A stretch of 64,000 bases of DNA from Streptococcus constellatus (GTDB lineage Bacteria > Bacillota > Bacilli > Lactobacillales > Streptococcaceae), in contig NZ_CABHMZ010000027.1 of assembly GCF_902167705.1 (NCBI RefSeq), forward strand, positions 1 through 64,000, in the 5' to 3' direction. The number at the start of each line of letters is the position of its first letter. The first letter of the stretch is position 1. The position numbers were made by a program, and so were the translations under genes. Below, piece after piece: positions 9,213 through 17,626 of the stretch. A model generated the notes under the pieces. The model was not told the DNA's origin. It worked only from the letters and a program-made list of their open reading frames with translations, and searched no databases.

Positions 9213-9341
9213 ATGAAATATGGTAAAATTTTATTGAAACAAGACAGGCAATTGCTTCAGCCAAGCGTAAAAGATATTGAAAAAGCGCAATTTGGCTACG
9301 AAGTGAGTCAATCAGCGCAACAGTTATATTTTGGATTTTAA
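9213..9341 (+). CDS. small ORF, 42 residues, upstream of the Bce-type transporter
   Basis: The ATG at 9213 follows AAAAAAGGAGAACAAG, a strong ribosome site. The product begins MKYGKILLKQDRQLLQPSVK and ends QLYFGF. It is charged at the N-terminus, has no membrane helix or signal peptide, and I do not recognise it. It ends 13 bp before the ATPase start, whose ribosome site immediately follows, so translation may be coupled. It could be a real small protein of the module or the remnant of a larger gene. Confidence 0.5.
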   Translation: MKYGKILLKQDRQLLQPSVKDIEKAQFGYEVSQSAQQLYFGF

Positions 9342-9354
9342 AAAGGAGAAAATC

Positions 9355-10122
9355 ATGACATTATTAGATGTACAACACGTGAAGAAAATTTACAAAACTC
9401 GCTTTCAAGGTAATCAAGTGGAAGCACTGAAAGACATTCATTTCACAGTAGATGAGGGCGATTATGTCGCTATCATGGGAGAGTCGGGCTCTGGGAAATC
9501 CACTCTGCTTAATATTCTTGCTATGCTGGATAAACCAACAAAAGGACGCGTCTTTCTCAATGGCACGGATACAGCGACGATTAAAAACAGTCAGGCTTCG
9601 AGCTTTCGTCGGGAAAGATTAGGCTTCGTTTTTCAAGATTTCAATCTCTTAGACACGCTCTCGGTCAAGGACAACATTCTCTTGCCGCTCGTTCTGTCGC
9701 GCCGTCCGATTACAGAAATGATGCAAAAGCTGGTTACGACCTGCAATGAACTGGGGATTAACCAATTGCAAGAAAAGTTCCCCTATGAAATCTCAGGCGG
9801 TCAAAAACAACGGGTGGCAGTAGCACGTGCTATTATCACCAATCCAGAAATTTTATTGGCGGACGAGCCAACAGGCGCACTCGACTCTAAATCTTCAGCA
9901 GCGCTTTTAGATGTGTTTGATGACATCAATGACCGCGGACAGACGATTCTTATGGTGACGCACTCGACTTCTGCAGCCAGCCGTGCTAAGCGTGTGCTGT
10001 TCATCAAGGACGGAATTTTGTACAATCAAATCTTCCGAGGAGACAAGACCGAGCGGCAGATGTTCCAAGAGATTTCTGATACTCTAACGGTTATGGCAAG
10101 CGAGGTGGGTCAAGGTGCTTAG
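9355..10122 (+). CDS. ABC transporter ATPase, BceA/MbrA-like
   Basis: A 255-residue MacB/BceA-type ATPase. Walker A is GESGSGKST (about residue 42), Q-loop VFQDFNLLD, signature SGGQKQRVAVARA, Walker B ILLADEPTGALD, and switch His in MVTHS. The start at 9355 is chosen for AAAAAGGAG 8 bases before it and the typical MTLLDVQHVKK opening. It overlaps the permease by 8 bp. With the permease it forms a Bce-type complex that senses or removes cell-wall-active peptides; this role rests on family and gene context. Confidence 0.92.
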   Translation: MTLLDVQHVKKIYKTRFQGNQVEALKDIHFTVDEGDYVAIMGESGSGKSTLLNILAMLDKPTKGRVFLNGTDTATIKNSQASSFRRERLGFVFQDFNLLDTLSVKDNILLPLVLSRRPITEMMQKLVTTCNELGINQLQEKFPYEISGGQKQRVAVARAIITNPEILLADEPTGALDSKSSAALLDVFDDINDRGQTILMVTHSTSAASRAKRVLFIKDGILYNQIFRGDKTERQMFQEISDTLTVMASEVGQGA

Positions 10123-12103
10123 ATTAGCAGGAAAACTAGCAGTTTCAAACCTAGTGAAAAATCGCAGATTGTATTATCCGTTTGCTTTGGCAACTTGTTT
10201 GGTCGTTGCTATTTCGTATATTTTTAATTCCCTAGCCTTTAATCCCCATTTGCAAAAGATGCAGGGGGCAAGCTCTATTGTGTTTGTCTTAGCTCTTGGC
10301 GTGATTGTTGTGACAATTGCTGCGGCGATTATCGTTTTTTACGCCAATAGTTTTGTCATGAAAAATCGCTCGAAAGAGCTGGGGCTGTATGGAATGCTAG
10401 GACTCAATAAACGTCACCTTTTTACGATGGTGTTCATTGAGCTATTGATTCTAGGCTTGACGACTGTAGCCATTGGTTTAGGATTTGGTGTCCTATTTGA
10501 CAAACTGATTTATGCCTTTTTACTGAAATTGATGGGGTTCAAAGTTGTATTGGTTTCAACTTTCCAATTACCTGTTCTGATTTTTGTTGTGGCAACCTAT
10601 GCCTTTATTTTTGCAGGTCTAGTGGTTGTCAATGGTTTTCGGATTTTACGTTTTAATGCGTTGCAGCTGGCTAAGGAAAAGAGCAGCGGTGAGAAAAAAG
10701 GACATTTTCTTCTACTTCAAACGATTGTTGGACTGGCTTCTCTAGCCTATGGATATTATCTAGCTCTTAGTGTAAAAAATCCAATGGCAGCGATTCTCAT
10801 ATTTTTCGTAGCGGTTCTCTTTGTTATTTTAGGGACTTATCTGTTGTTCAACGCAGGGATTACAGTATTTTTGCAACTGCTCAAGAAAAACAAACGATAT
10901 TACTATCAGCCCAATAACATGATTTCTGTGTCCAATCTGATTTTTCGGATGAAGAAAAATGCGGTTGGCTTAGCGACGATTTCGATTTTGTCAACTATGG
11001 TCTTGGTCACTTTAGCTGGTGGTATCAATATTTATGCAGGTGCTGATTACCTGAAAAAAGTGATGTATCCACAAGACTATATTATACGAGGAAGAGAAGT
11101 ATCAGCTACCCAATTGGAACAGGCATTGACAGAGTTTGCAAATGAAAATCATCTAGAAGTCACTAAGAAAAATGCCTATCAATATTATTCAATGGGAATT
11201 AAAAAACAAAACGGCAATCAGCTTGATATTTATCCAAAAGGAGAAAACAAAGTTTCTCCGCAAGCTTATATTCTTCTGTTTTCAGCTGTGGATTATCAAA
11301 AGATGACTGGCAAAACGTTGGATTTGAAAGACAATGAGACAGCAATCTTTGCAAAAGGAATGTCTATCAAGCAAGATCAACCTCTTAAACTGGTTGGACA
11401 AGAATTGACAGTAAAAGAACTCTTAAAAGAAGACTTTGTCCTTGAGAATATCATGGATGAGTACAATATCATTGTGCCGCAGTCACTTTTTATGGTTGTC
11501 AATGATTCACAAAAGATAGCAGATGCACAAAAGGAACACTACACGATTAACACAGAATTATATGGTGGGCTGAATATCAAGGCTTCTGATAAGGAAAAAG
11601 GGGATCTGGATACAACTTATCAGAAAAAATTGCAGCAATTCAATACAACTCTCCCAGATAATGCTGGTGTGTATGGTTATACAAGAATTAAAGGTGTGCA
11701 GGAAATCATGAGCATGCTCGGCGGAGTTTTCTTTATCGGAATTTTCCTATCTATTGTCTTTATGTTAGGAACGGTTTTGGTGATTTACTACAAACAAATT
11801 TCAGAAGGATATGAAGACCGCGAGCGCTTTGTGATTTTACAAAAGGTAGGTCTAGATGAAAAGCAGACCAAGCAAACTATTCGCAAACAAATGCTGACTG
11901 TATTCTTTTTACCACTTGCTTTTGCCTTTGTACATCTGGCATTTGCTTACCATATGTTAAGCCTCATGCTGAAAGTTCTGGGTGTGTTAAATGCTACATT
12001 GATGTTGGAAGTTACGCTTGGCGTTTGTGCTGTTTTTCTTATCGTCTATATACTCGTCTTTCTGATTACATCACGCAGTTATCGTAGAATTGTGTCGATG
12101 TGA
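10115..12103 (+). CDS. FtsX-type ABC permease, BceB/MbrB-like
   Basis: A 662-residue permease with about ten membrane helices: one near residue 20-40, three in the FtsX core (~55-160), further helices at ~195-240 and ~285-310, then a large extracytoplasmic domain (~315-530), and three C-terminal helices (~540-650). The large domain between TM7 and TM8 is the hallmark of BceB-type permeases and in studied members determines peptide recognition and signalling to the kinase. The length is normal (about 650). It ends in a clear terminator. Confidence 0.92.
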   Translation: MLRLAGKLAVSNLVKNRRLYYPFALATCLVVAISYIFNSLAFNPHLQKMQGASSIVFVLALGVIVVTIAAAIIVFYANSFVMKNRSKELGLYGMLGLNKRHLFTMVFIELLILGLTTVAIGLGFGVLFDKLIYAFLLKLMGFKVVLVSTFQLPVLIFVVATYAFIFAGLVVVNGFRILRFNALQLAKEKSSGEKKGHFLLLQTIVGLASLAYGYYLALSVKNPMAAILIFFVAVLFVILGTYLLFNAGITVFLQLLKKNKRYYYQPNNMISVSNLIFRMKKNAVGLATISILSTMVLVTLAGGINIYAGADYLKKVMYPQDYIIRGREVSATQLEQALTEFANENHLEVTKKNAYQYYSMGIKKQNGNQLDIYPKGENKVSPQAYILLFSAVDYQKMTGKTLDLKDNETAIFAKGMSIKQDQPLKLVGQELTVKELLKEDFVLENIMDEYNIIVPQSLFMVVNDSQKIADAQKEHYTINTELYGGLNIKASDKEKGDLDTTYQKKLQQFNTTLPDNAGVYGYTRIKGVQEIMSMLGGVFFIGIFLSIVFMLGTVLVIYYKQISEGYEDRERFVILQKVGLDEKQTKQTIRKQMLTVFFLPLAFAFVHLAFAYHMLSLMLKVLGVLNATLMLEVTLGVCAVFLIVYILVFLITSRSYRRIVSM

Positions 12104-12114
12104 TAGAAAATTGT

Positions 12115-12141
12115 AGGTTGGGGGAACCCAGCCTTTTTTAT
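12115..12141 (+). terminator. intrinsic terminator after the Bce-type transporter
   Basis: AGGTTGGG (12115-12122), loop GGAA, CCCAGCCT (12127-12134), then TTTTTTATATT. Confidence 0.85.
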
Positions 12142-12157
12142 ATTATCACTAATATGC

Positions 12158-12216
12158 TTTACAAACTAGTAGATAAATGATATACTAGTTCCAGAAAAGG
12201 TAGTTTGTATTACAAA
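12158..12216 (+). promoter_or_regulatory. padR promoter overlaid by nested inverted repeats (probable autoregulatory operator)
   Basis: The promoter has -35 TTTACA (12158-12163), a 17-bp spacer and -10 TATACT (12181-12186). Three perfect dyads overlie it: AACTAGTA (12164-12171) with TACTAGTT (12183-12190); TACAAACTA (12160-12168) with TAGTTTGTA (12201-12209); and TTTGTA-T-TACAAA (12204-12216). Binding there would block RNA polymerase. Confidence 0.7.
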
Positions 12217-12240
12217 ATAGTGATTGAAAGGAGTGAGTAG

Positions 12241-12567
12241 ATGGAACAGACACAACTCTTAAAAGGTATTTTAGAAGGCTGTGTGTTAGAAATCATTTCC
12301 CAAAAGGAAATTTATGGCTATGAACTGATCCAAGAACTGAAAAAACTAGGTTTTAATATTGTAGCAGGAACCATTTATCCTCTGCTGCAAAAGCTAGAGA
12401 AAAAAGGCTACATCAAAAGCTGGCTCAAGGCTTCTCCAGATGGACCAGATCGCAAATATTTCACTATAACAGTGGACGGTGAACTTTATTTGCAAACGTT
12501 CTGGCAACAGTGGGAAGTGTTGGCGGCGAATGTCGAAAAAGTAAAAACATGGAGGAATCTAAAATGA
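12241..12567 (+). CDS. PadR-family transcriptional regulator
   Basis: A 108-residue winged-helix protein starting MEQTQLLKGILEGCVLEIIS, with YGYELIQELKKLGF, GTIYPLLQKLEKKGYI and the wing DRKYFTITVDGE, all typical of PadR subfamily 2 (short C-terminal helix). GAAAGGAGTGAGTAG precedes the ATG. It overlaps the next gene by ATGA. PadR proteins of this type commonly repress themselves and a co-transcribed membrane gene and respond to antibiotics or cell-envelope stress; the ligand here is unknown. Confidence 0.9.
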   Translation: MEQTQLLKGILEGCVLEIISQKEIYGYELIQELKKLGFNIVAGTIYPLLQKLEKKGYIKSWLKASPDGPDRKYFTITVDGELYLQTFWQQWEVLAANVEKVKTWRNLK

Positions 12568-13391
12568 AAAAAGAAAATGTCGTTATTCAAGAAATCATTC
12601 AAAGAACTCAAGCATTGATTGCGCGATTGAGTCCAGAAAATCAAGCTTATTTTGACAAAATCAATGAATACATGGTCTTATCTTCTCTCCTGCGTGATGA
12701 AAGAGCTATTCGGGAGCAGATTTATCAAATGGTATTGGATTTTTCGGACGCAGAAAGAGACGGCATAAGTGCTCAAGAGTTTTTCGGCAATGCTCCCAAA
12801 GGAATGGCTGATGAATTGGTCAACAATAGTCCTAGGATACATTTAAAAAGTGCGTTATTTATTAGTGGTTTGATTGGAGTGATTTTAGCTTTTTGTCGTT
12901 TATTGAGTAGTTTTTCATCATCTACTTATTTGACTATATCTCCTTTTCTTTATCTAAGTGATGTTGTACTTGGCTTGTTTGGAATAGGATTGATTTTTCT
13001 AGTCCTAGCGAAGACCGTTTATAGCCATTATACAAAATGGGTTATTGGAGTAAGCAGTGTCTTTTTAGTAGCTGTAGGATTGCTAGTGAGATGGTTGGCA
13101 GAGGAAAATTTAGCAACGTTTTTCGTATTTATCATTTCAAATCCTTGGGATGTGGTGTTAATGGGAATGTCTTTTCTTATCTGTTTGTTTGCGATTAGGC
13201 GAGATAAAGTGTTTCAGCCTATGCTTTTTCCTGTAGGAGGGATGATTTTAACGGGACTTTTAAAGCGTTGGACAAAAGAAATGCAGATAACAGACACCTT
13301 ATGGACAACGATTATTCCTATTGCCATTATTATTGTCTCGTTACTAATCTTTTATGGTTCATCTTATTATGTGTTTAAAAAGAATAAATAA
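12564..13391 (+). CDS. DUF1129-like membrane protein co-transcribed with PadR
   Basis: A 275-residue protein. The start at 12564 shares ATGA with the padR stop; an in-frame ATG at 12510 lies inside padR and is rejected. The first ~100 residues are soluble (MKKENVVIQEIIQRTQAL, then SAQEFFGNAPKGMADEL, resembling the DUF1129 'ARQLFG-TP' element), followed by about six hydrophobic segments. Partners of PadR regulators often have this soluble-plus-membrane layout. Molecular function is unknown. Confidence 0.7.
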   Translation: MKKENVVIQEIIQRTQALIARLSPENQAYFDKINEYMVLSSLLRDERAIREQIYQMVLDFSDAERDGISAQEFFGNAPKGMADELVNNSPRIHLKSALFISGLIGVILAFCRLLSSFSSSTYLTISPFLYLSDVVLGLFGIGLIFLVLAKTVYSHYTKWVIGVSSVFLVAVGLLVRWLAEENLATFFVFIISNPWDVVLMGMSFLICLFAIRRDKVFQPMLFPVGGMILTGLLKRWTKEMQITDTLWTTIIPIAIIIVSLLIFYGSSYYVFKKNK

Positions 13392-13423
13392 TCCTATTTC
13401 TTATGTCTAAATCCCGCAATCTG

Positions 13424-13432
13424 TGATATAAT
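13424..13432 (+). promoter_or_regulatory. extended -10 promoter for the amino acid permease
   Basis: TGA-TATAAT: TG at 13424-13425, TATAAT at 13427-13432, 30 bp before the start. Confidence 0.55.
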
Positions 13433-13461
13433 GGGATATCTAACATTTTGAGGAGATGGTT

Positions 13462-14850
13462 ATGAATATTTTTCGGAAAAAAGATGTCAGTCGAGATCGG
13501 ACTGGCATGCGTCGTCATTTACGATTGTTGGATTTGATTTTGTTAGGAATTGGCGCTATGGTGGGAACGGGGATTTTCACGATTACAGGAACGGCGGCTG
13601 CAACTCTAGCCGGTCCTGCTTTGGTGATTTCGATTATTATTTCTGCTCTTTGCGTGAGTATTTCTGCTTTCTTTTATGCAGAATTTGCATCGAGAATTCC
13701 TGCAAATGGGGGCGCTTATAGCTATCTCTATGCTGTTCTTGGAGAATTTCCAGCTTGGATAGCAGGTTGGCTGACCATTATGGAATTTATGACGGCTGTA
13801 TCTAGCGTTGCTTCTGGTTGGGCTTCTTATTTGAAAGGTTTGCTGAGTGGATTTGGTTTGAGTATGCCCAAAGCACTCAACGGAACCTTTAATCCGCAAG
13901 CGGGAACTTATGTAGACTTACTGCCGATACTTGTCTTGGTATTTGTGACGGGTGTGGTTTTATTAAATTCTAAAGCAGCTCTGCGGTTTAATTCTGCTTT
14001 GGTTGTCTTAAAGTTTTCGGCACTTGCCCTTTTTATCCTTGTAGGAATTTTCTTTATTAAGCCTGAAAATTGGTCTCAGTTTGCTCCATTTGGCTTTGGT
14101 AAACTTTATGGTGGTGAAGTTGGTATCATGGCTGGTGCTTCTCTGATGTTCTTTGCCTTTTTGGGCTTTGAGTCTATTTCTATGGCAGTAGACGAGATTA
14201 AGGAGCCGCAAAAAAATATTCCACGAGGGATTGTGCTGTCTCTTAGTATCGTAACGGTTTTATATATTGTGATAACTTTGATTTTGACAGGGATAGTACA
14301 CTATACCAAGTTAAATGTGGCAGATGCTGTTGCTTTTGCTCTTCGTAGTGTCGGTCTTAGCTGGGCGGCTAATTATGTGTCGGTAGTGGCTATTTTGACC
14401 TTGATTACTGTCTGCATTTCCATGACTTATGCTCTGTCTCGCATGATTTATAGTGTGGCACGTGATGGTTTGTTGCCAAAATATTTCAGGAAATTAACCG
14501 CTACTAGTCGAGTTCCGAAAAATGCAACGATTTTGGTAGGAATAGCTGCAGCAGTGTGTGCTGGTATTTTTCCGCTAGCCAGTATTGCATCCTTTCTAAA
14601 TATCTGCACCTTGGCTTATCTGATTTTGTTAGCAGTGGCTATTTTGAAGCTGCGCAAGGATAGAGGGCTTCCTCAAGCAGGGGAATTTAAAACTCCTCTG
14701 GTACCCTTGACACCAATCCTATCGATTATTATCTGCCTGTCTTTCATGACCCAATATGGCTCTGATACTTGGCTGGCATTCGGGCTTGCCTTACTAGTCG
14801 GAACTATTATTTATTTTATCTATGGCTATCAACACTCGGAAATCAATTGA
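13462..14850 (+). CDS. APC-family amino acid permease (cationic amino acid transporter-like)
   Basis: A 462-residue membrane protein with about 12-13 helices, starting MNIFRKKDVSRDRTGMRRHL. The first helix has GIGAMVGTGIF, the substrate-binding GxG(I/V)xxGIF signature of the APC superfamily, followed by GPALVISIIISALC and YAEFASRIPANGGAYSY. Resemblance is to the CAT/YfnA branch. The ATG at 13456 lies within one base of GAGGAG, so 13462, 7 bases from it, is the better start. The substrate is not determined from sequence. Confidence 0.87.
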   Translation: MNIFRKKDVSRDRTGMRRHLRLLDLILLGIGAMVGTGIFTITGTAAATLAGPALVISIIISALCVSISAFFYAEFASRIPANGGAYSYLYAVLGEFPAWIAGWLTIMEFMTAVSSVASGWASYLKGLLSGFGLSMPKALNGTFNPQAGTYVDLLPILVLVFVTGVVLLNSKAALRFNSALVVLKFSALALFILVGIFFIKPENWSQFAPFGFGKLYGGEVGIMAGASLMFFAFLGFESISMAVDEIKEPQKNIPRGIVLSLSIVTVLYIVITLILTGIVHYTKLNVADAVAFALRSVGLSWAANYVSVVAILTLITVCISMTYALSRMIYSVARDGLLPKYFRKLTATSRVPKNATILVGIAAAVCAGIFPLASIASFLNICTLAYLILLAVAILKLRKDRGLPQAGEFKTPLVPLTPILSIIICLSFMTQYGSDTWLAFGLALLVGTIIYFIYGYQHSEIN

Positions 14851-14860
14851 TAAGTTTACC

Positions 14861-14874
14861 TTACAAAAATGTAA
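14861..14874. promoter_or_regulatory. second BceR-type box TTACA-AAAA-TGTAA
   Basis: A perfect inverted repeat TTACA (14861-14865), AAAA, TGTAA (14870-14874), flanked by C and G. It lies 92 bp before the S41 protease-like gene. TAAGAT at 14892-14897, 17 bp downstream, could serve as a -10. It has the same architecture as the box at 8279-8292. Confidence 0.5.
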
Positions 14875-14895
14875 GAAATAATTGTAAATTGTAAG

Positions 14896-14925
14896 ATAGA
14901 GCTAAGGCAATTGGCTCTATTTTTC
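14896..14925 (+). terminator. terminator-like hairpin upstream of the S41 protease gene
   Basis: ATAGAGC (14896-14902) pairs with GCTCTAT (14914-14920), followed by TTTTCC. It probably ends the permease transcript. A TATAAT at 14928-14933 immediately after may start the next gene. Confidence 0.6.
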
Positions 14926-14965
14926 CATATAATAGGGATAATAAAGTAAGTGATGGAGGAAATAA

Positions 14966-15904
14966 ATGAAAAAGGGGTGCATTGGTTGTCTAGGTGTGCT
15001 AGGAGTATTGCTTTTAGCGGTATTGGGAGCAGTGTTACATTTTGGACCTAATTATGATATCTATCTTCTGCCACCTAGTCCAGAGCAGTACGCAAAGTCT
15101 GCTCTAAATAAGATGAATTCTGCTCTTTATATTGATGAAAATTGGTCACAAGAAAAGGAAAAAGCATTAAAAGAAGTCAAATCTGCCAAAACGTATGCAG
15201 ATACCTATCCAGTTCTAAAGAAAATGACAAAACGATCGGGAGGAAAGCATTCTTATTTTTATACACCGAAGGAATTTAGGAGTTCACAAAAGGAAGAGAG
15301 CCGGCTTCCTATCATAAAAAATGAGGATGGCATTCTTTACTTGAAATTACCTCCTTTTATGGGAAACGAGAAAGAGGCTAAGACTTATCGTACAATGTTA
15401 CATCAGGCATTGACAAAGGAAACTTACAAGGGAGTAATTGTGGATTTGGAGAACAATACCGGTGGTAATATGTATCCTATGATTGGTGGATTAGCTACTA
15501 TTTTGCCTGGCGGGACTCTCTTTCAATTTGAATATGCAAATGGGCAAAAAATAGCTACTACTTTATCACAAATATTAGCAAGCAAGCAGACAGAAAAAAA
15601 TAGTTCCCAAAGAATTCCAATAGCAATTTTAGTCAATGGTAATACAGCTAGTTCTGGCGAAATGACGACATTAGCGTTCAAAGGCTTACCAAACGTTAAA
15701 ATTTTTGGTAAGCCAACAGCTGGTTATACAACAGGAAACATGGTTTATTCTCTTTATGACGGGGCAACAATTCAGCTGACGGTCTCTCGGATTGTTGACC
15801 GAAAAGGGAACCGTTATGAGAATAATCCTATCGAACCAGATGTAACTACAGCCACGCCATTGAATGACGCTAAAATTTGGCTACAAGAGCAAATGTCGAA
15901 ATAA
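14966..15904 (+). CDS. S41-family (C-terminal-processing) protease-like membrane-anchored protein
   Basis: A 312-residue protein. A charged N-terminus and one hydrophobic helix (about residues 5-26, MKKGCIGCLGVLGVLLLAVL) anchor it with the rest outside the cell. The S41 core has VIVDLENNTGGNMYPM, the catalytic Ser in NGNTASSGE (about residue 228) and Lys in FGKPTAGYT (about residue 250), matching the Ser-Lys dyad of tail-specific proteases. No PDZ domain is apparent, so it is a short form. GGAGG precedes the ATG. A BceR-type box lies upstream, hinting at cell-envelope-stress control (inference). Confidence 0.83.
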   Translation: MKKGCIGCLGVLGVLLLAVLGAVLHFGPNYDIYLLPPSPEQYAKSALNKMNSALYIDENWSQEKEKALKEVKSAKTYADTYPVLKKMTKRSGGKHSYFYTPKEFRSSQKEESRLPIIKNEDGILYLKLPPFMGNEKEAKTYRTMLHQALTKETYKGVIVDLENNTGGNMYPMIGGLATILPGGTLFQFEYANGQKIATTLSQILASKQTEKNSSQRIPIAILVNGNTASSGEMTTLAFKGLPNVKIFGKPTAGYTTGNMVYSLYDGATIQLTVSRIVDRKGNRYENNPIEPDVTTATPLNDAKIWLQEQMSK

Positions 15905-15910
15905 TCTCTA

Positions 15911-15941
15911 AACAGCGATTACCGCTGTTTTTTGCTATAAT
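15911..15941 (+). terminator. terminator hairpin followed by an extended -10 promoter
   Basis: AACAGCG (15911-15917) pairs with CGCTGTT (15923-15929) and runs into TTTTT. TGC-TATAAT directly after (TG 15933-15934, TATAAT 15936-15941) is a likely promoter for the acetyltransferase gene. Confidence 0.75.
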
Positions 15942-15963
15942 AGAAAGAAAAAGAGGTGCGAAT

Positions 15964-16380
15964 ATGATACGACCAGCAGAACTTTCAGACGCAGCAGCTA
16001 TTCAGGAAATCAATGCAACTGCTCTCGGCTATGATTTTGGTTTGATAGAAACGTTTCAGAAACTATCAGAACTGTTGGATAGGTCAGATCATTTTATCTT
16101 GGTAGCAGAAAATGCGGCAGGACAGATTGTCGGTTATACCCACACTTGCCGTTATGATTGCCTTTACTTTTCATCCTTGCTTTTAGCTGTTGCTCCAGAT
16201 TTTCAAGGGCAGGGATATGGCAAAGCGCTTATGCAGGCTGTGCGTGAAAAAGGTTCAGCTACAGGCTATGCAGGTATTCGCATAAACTCTGGCATTTCTC
16301 GAACTGCAGCCCATGAATTTTATCGAAAACTGGGCTGTGAGGAAAAAGCTGATCAGAAACGTTTTTATTGGGAATTTTAA
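15964..16380 (+). CDS. GNAT-family N-acetyltransferase
   Basis: A 138-residue acetyl-CoA-dependent transferase starting MIRPAELSDAAAIQEINA. It has the VAPDFQGQGYGKALMQAV acetyl-CoA binding loop (QxxGxG/A) and FYRKLGCEE in motif B. An in-frame ATG at 15877 lies inside the upstream gene and terminator and is rejected; AGAGGTG precedes 15964. The substrate is unknown. Confidence 0.85.
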   Translation: MIRPAELSDAAAIQEINATALGYDFGLIETFQKLSELLDRSDHFILVAENAAGQIVGYTHTCRYDCLYFSSLLLAVAPDFQGQGYGKALMQAVREKGSATGYAGIRINSGISRTAAHEFYRKLGCEEKADQKRFYWEF

Positions 16381-16392
16381 GAAAGGAAATCC

Positions 16393-16854
16393 ATGAAAAT
16401 TGAACCATTAAGTCAAAACAATGCAGAAGAAATTGCGAATCATTGGCATTACGAAGGCATCTATGCTTTTTATGATATGCAAGCAGATCCTGAGGATTAT
16501 GAAGAAATCTTATCTCCTGAAGCGCGTGGAAATCACTATTATCAGGTTCTCAAAAATGATGAATTATATGGCTTTTTTTGCCTGTTTCCAGTTGACAAGG
16601 ACAAGCAGGAACTGGGTTTAGGTATGAAGCCAGAGTATTGTGGCAAAGGTAAAGGTAAAGAGTTTTTACAAACGATTTTACGGTTTATCGAGGAAAACAT
16701 TTCAGCAAAAATCCTGACTCTCTCAGTAGCAGATTTTAATCAAAGAGCTCAAAGACTTTATCTCAAGTGTGGTTTCAGCGTGATCGGACGGCAACCTCAG
16801 GCGAGTAACGGGGATATTTACCTTTTTGTCAAAATGGAAAAGGAGTTGAAATGA
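16393..16854 (+). CDS. GNAT-family N-acetyltransferase
   Basis: A 153-residue protein starting MKIEPLSQNNAEEIANHWHY. GMKPEYCGKGKGKEFLQTIL is the acetyl-CoA loop and LYLKCGF a motif B element. GAAAGGAAATCC precedes the start, 12 bp after the previous gene. It overlaps the next gene by 4 bp (ATGA). It differs in sequence from its GNAT neighbour and is not a recent duplicate. The substrate is unknown. Confidence 0.83.
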   Translation: MKIEPLSQNNAEEIANHWHYEGIYAFYDMQADPEDYEEILSPEARGNHYYQVLKNDELYGFFCLFPVDKDKQELGLGMKPEYCGKGKGKEFLQTILRFIEENISAKILTLSVADFNQRAQRLYLKCGFSVIGRQPQASNGDIYLFVKMEKELK

Positions 16855-17504
16855 GAATTGCAGTTATCCAAGGGTCTAGCCGGAAAAATATGAATGCTCT
16901 GCTATTTGACTCTGTGAAGAAAGCAGTCCAATCGTCTGATCAAGTACTGAATTTTGGCATTTTTGAGGACGAGGACGAGCAGTATTCTTATGTTGAAATA
17001 GCAATGTTGATTAGTCTCTTAATAGAAAGTGAAGCAGTCGATTTTGTCGTGACAGGATGCTCCTCAGGTCAAGGGATGATGCTGGCTTGCAATAGTTTGC
17101 CAGGTCTTTTGTGTGGTTATATAGAAAATCCTCAAGACGCATTTCTCTTTGGACGCATCAATGGAGGAAATGTCGCTTCTCTGCCATTAGGCTTAAATTT
17201 TGGTTGGCAAGGCGAATTGAACCTGCAATATACACTGGATAAATTATTTGATGGTGAGTTTGGTATTGGCTATCCTGAACATGAAGCCGCAAGAAAAAGA
17301 GTAGAAGCAAGTGCTTTAAAGGATTTGAACTGTTTGGCGAAACGCAGTTGGGAAGACTTATTAGAACAAATTCCAAAAGATATCCTCAACAAGCTGTTGC
17401 AAAGAAAGATAGTGATGAATGCCATTATAAATAATGGAAGCAATAAAGAGTTCATCCGTTTGCTGAAAGCGAAAGCAGATAAAATGGACATAGATAAAAA
17501 GTGA
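16851..17504 (+). CDS. RpiB/LacA/LacB-family sugar-phosphate isomerase-like protein
   Basis: A 217-residue protein. The N-terminal ~145 residues resemble the RpiB/LacAB fold: MRIAVIQGSSRKN, then VVTGCSSGQGMMLACNSLPG (about residues 65-84), the GxGxGM-type phosphate-binding stretch with a Cys in the catalytic-base position. A ~65-residue lysine-rich C-terminal tail is longer than in LacA/LacB. This suggests an isomerase acting on a phosphorylated sugar, but the substrate is unknown and no sugar operon surrounds it. It is co-transcribed with the two GNAT genes. Confidence 0.72.
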   Translation: MRIAVIQGSSRKNMNALLFDSVKKAVQSSDQVLNFGIFEDEDEQYSYVEIAMLISLLIESEAVDFVVTGCSSGQGMMLACNSLPGLLCGYIENPQDAFLFGRINGGNVASLPLGLNFGWQGELNLQYTLDKLFDGEFGIGYPEHEAARKRVEASALKDLNCLAKRSWEDLLEQIPKDILNKLLQRKIVMNAIINNGSNKEFIRLLKAKADKMDIDKK

Positions 17505-17594
17505 AGTTAGAGATTTGATTTTATTTGCGATTTTGATGGTCTATAGAAAAAGTTGAGCTTGACTTCTGTTGCAGCTATCGTTATTTGAGCCAAG

Positions 17595-17623
17595 AAAAGA
17601 GACTGGAAATTCCAGCCTCTTTT
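17595..17623. terminator. bidirectional hairpin between the RpiB-like gene and the cold shock gene
   Basis: AAAAGAG-A-CTGGAA (17595-17608), loop A, TTCCAG-C-CTCTTTT (17610-17623). The convergent genes on either side can both use it. Confidence 0.75.
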
Positions 17624-17626
17624 GTC

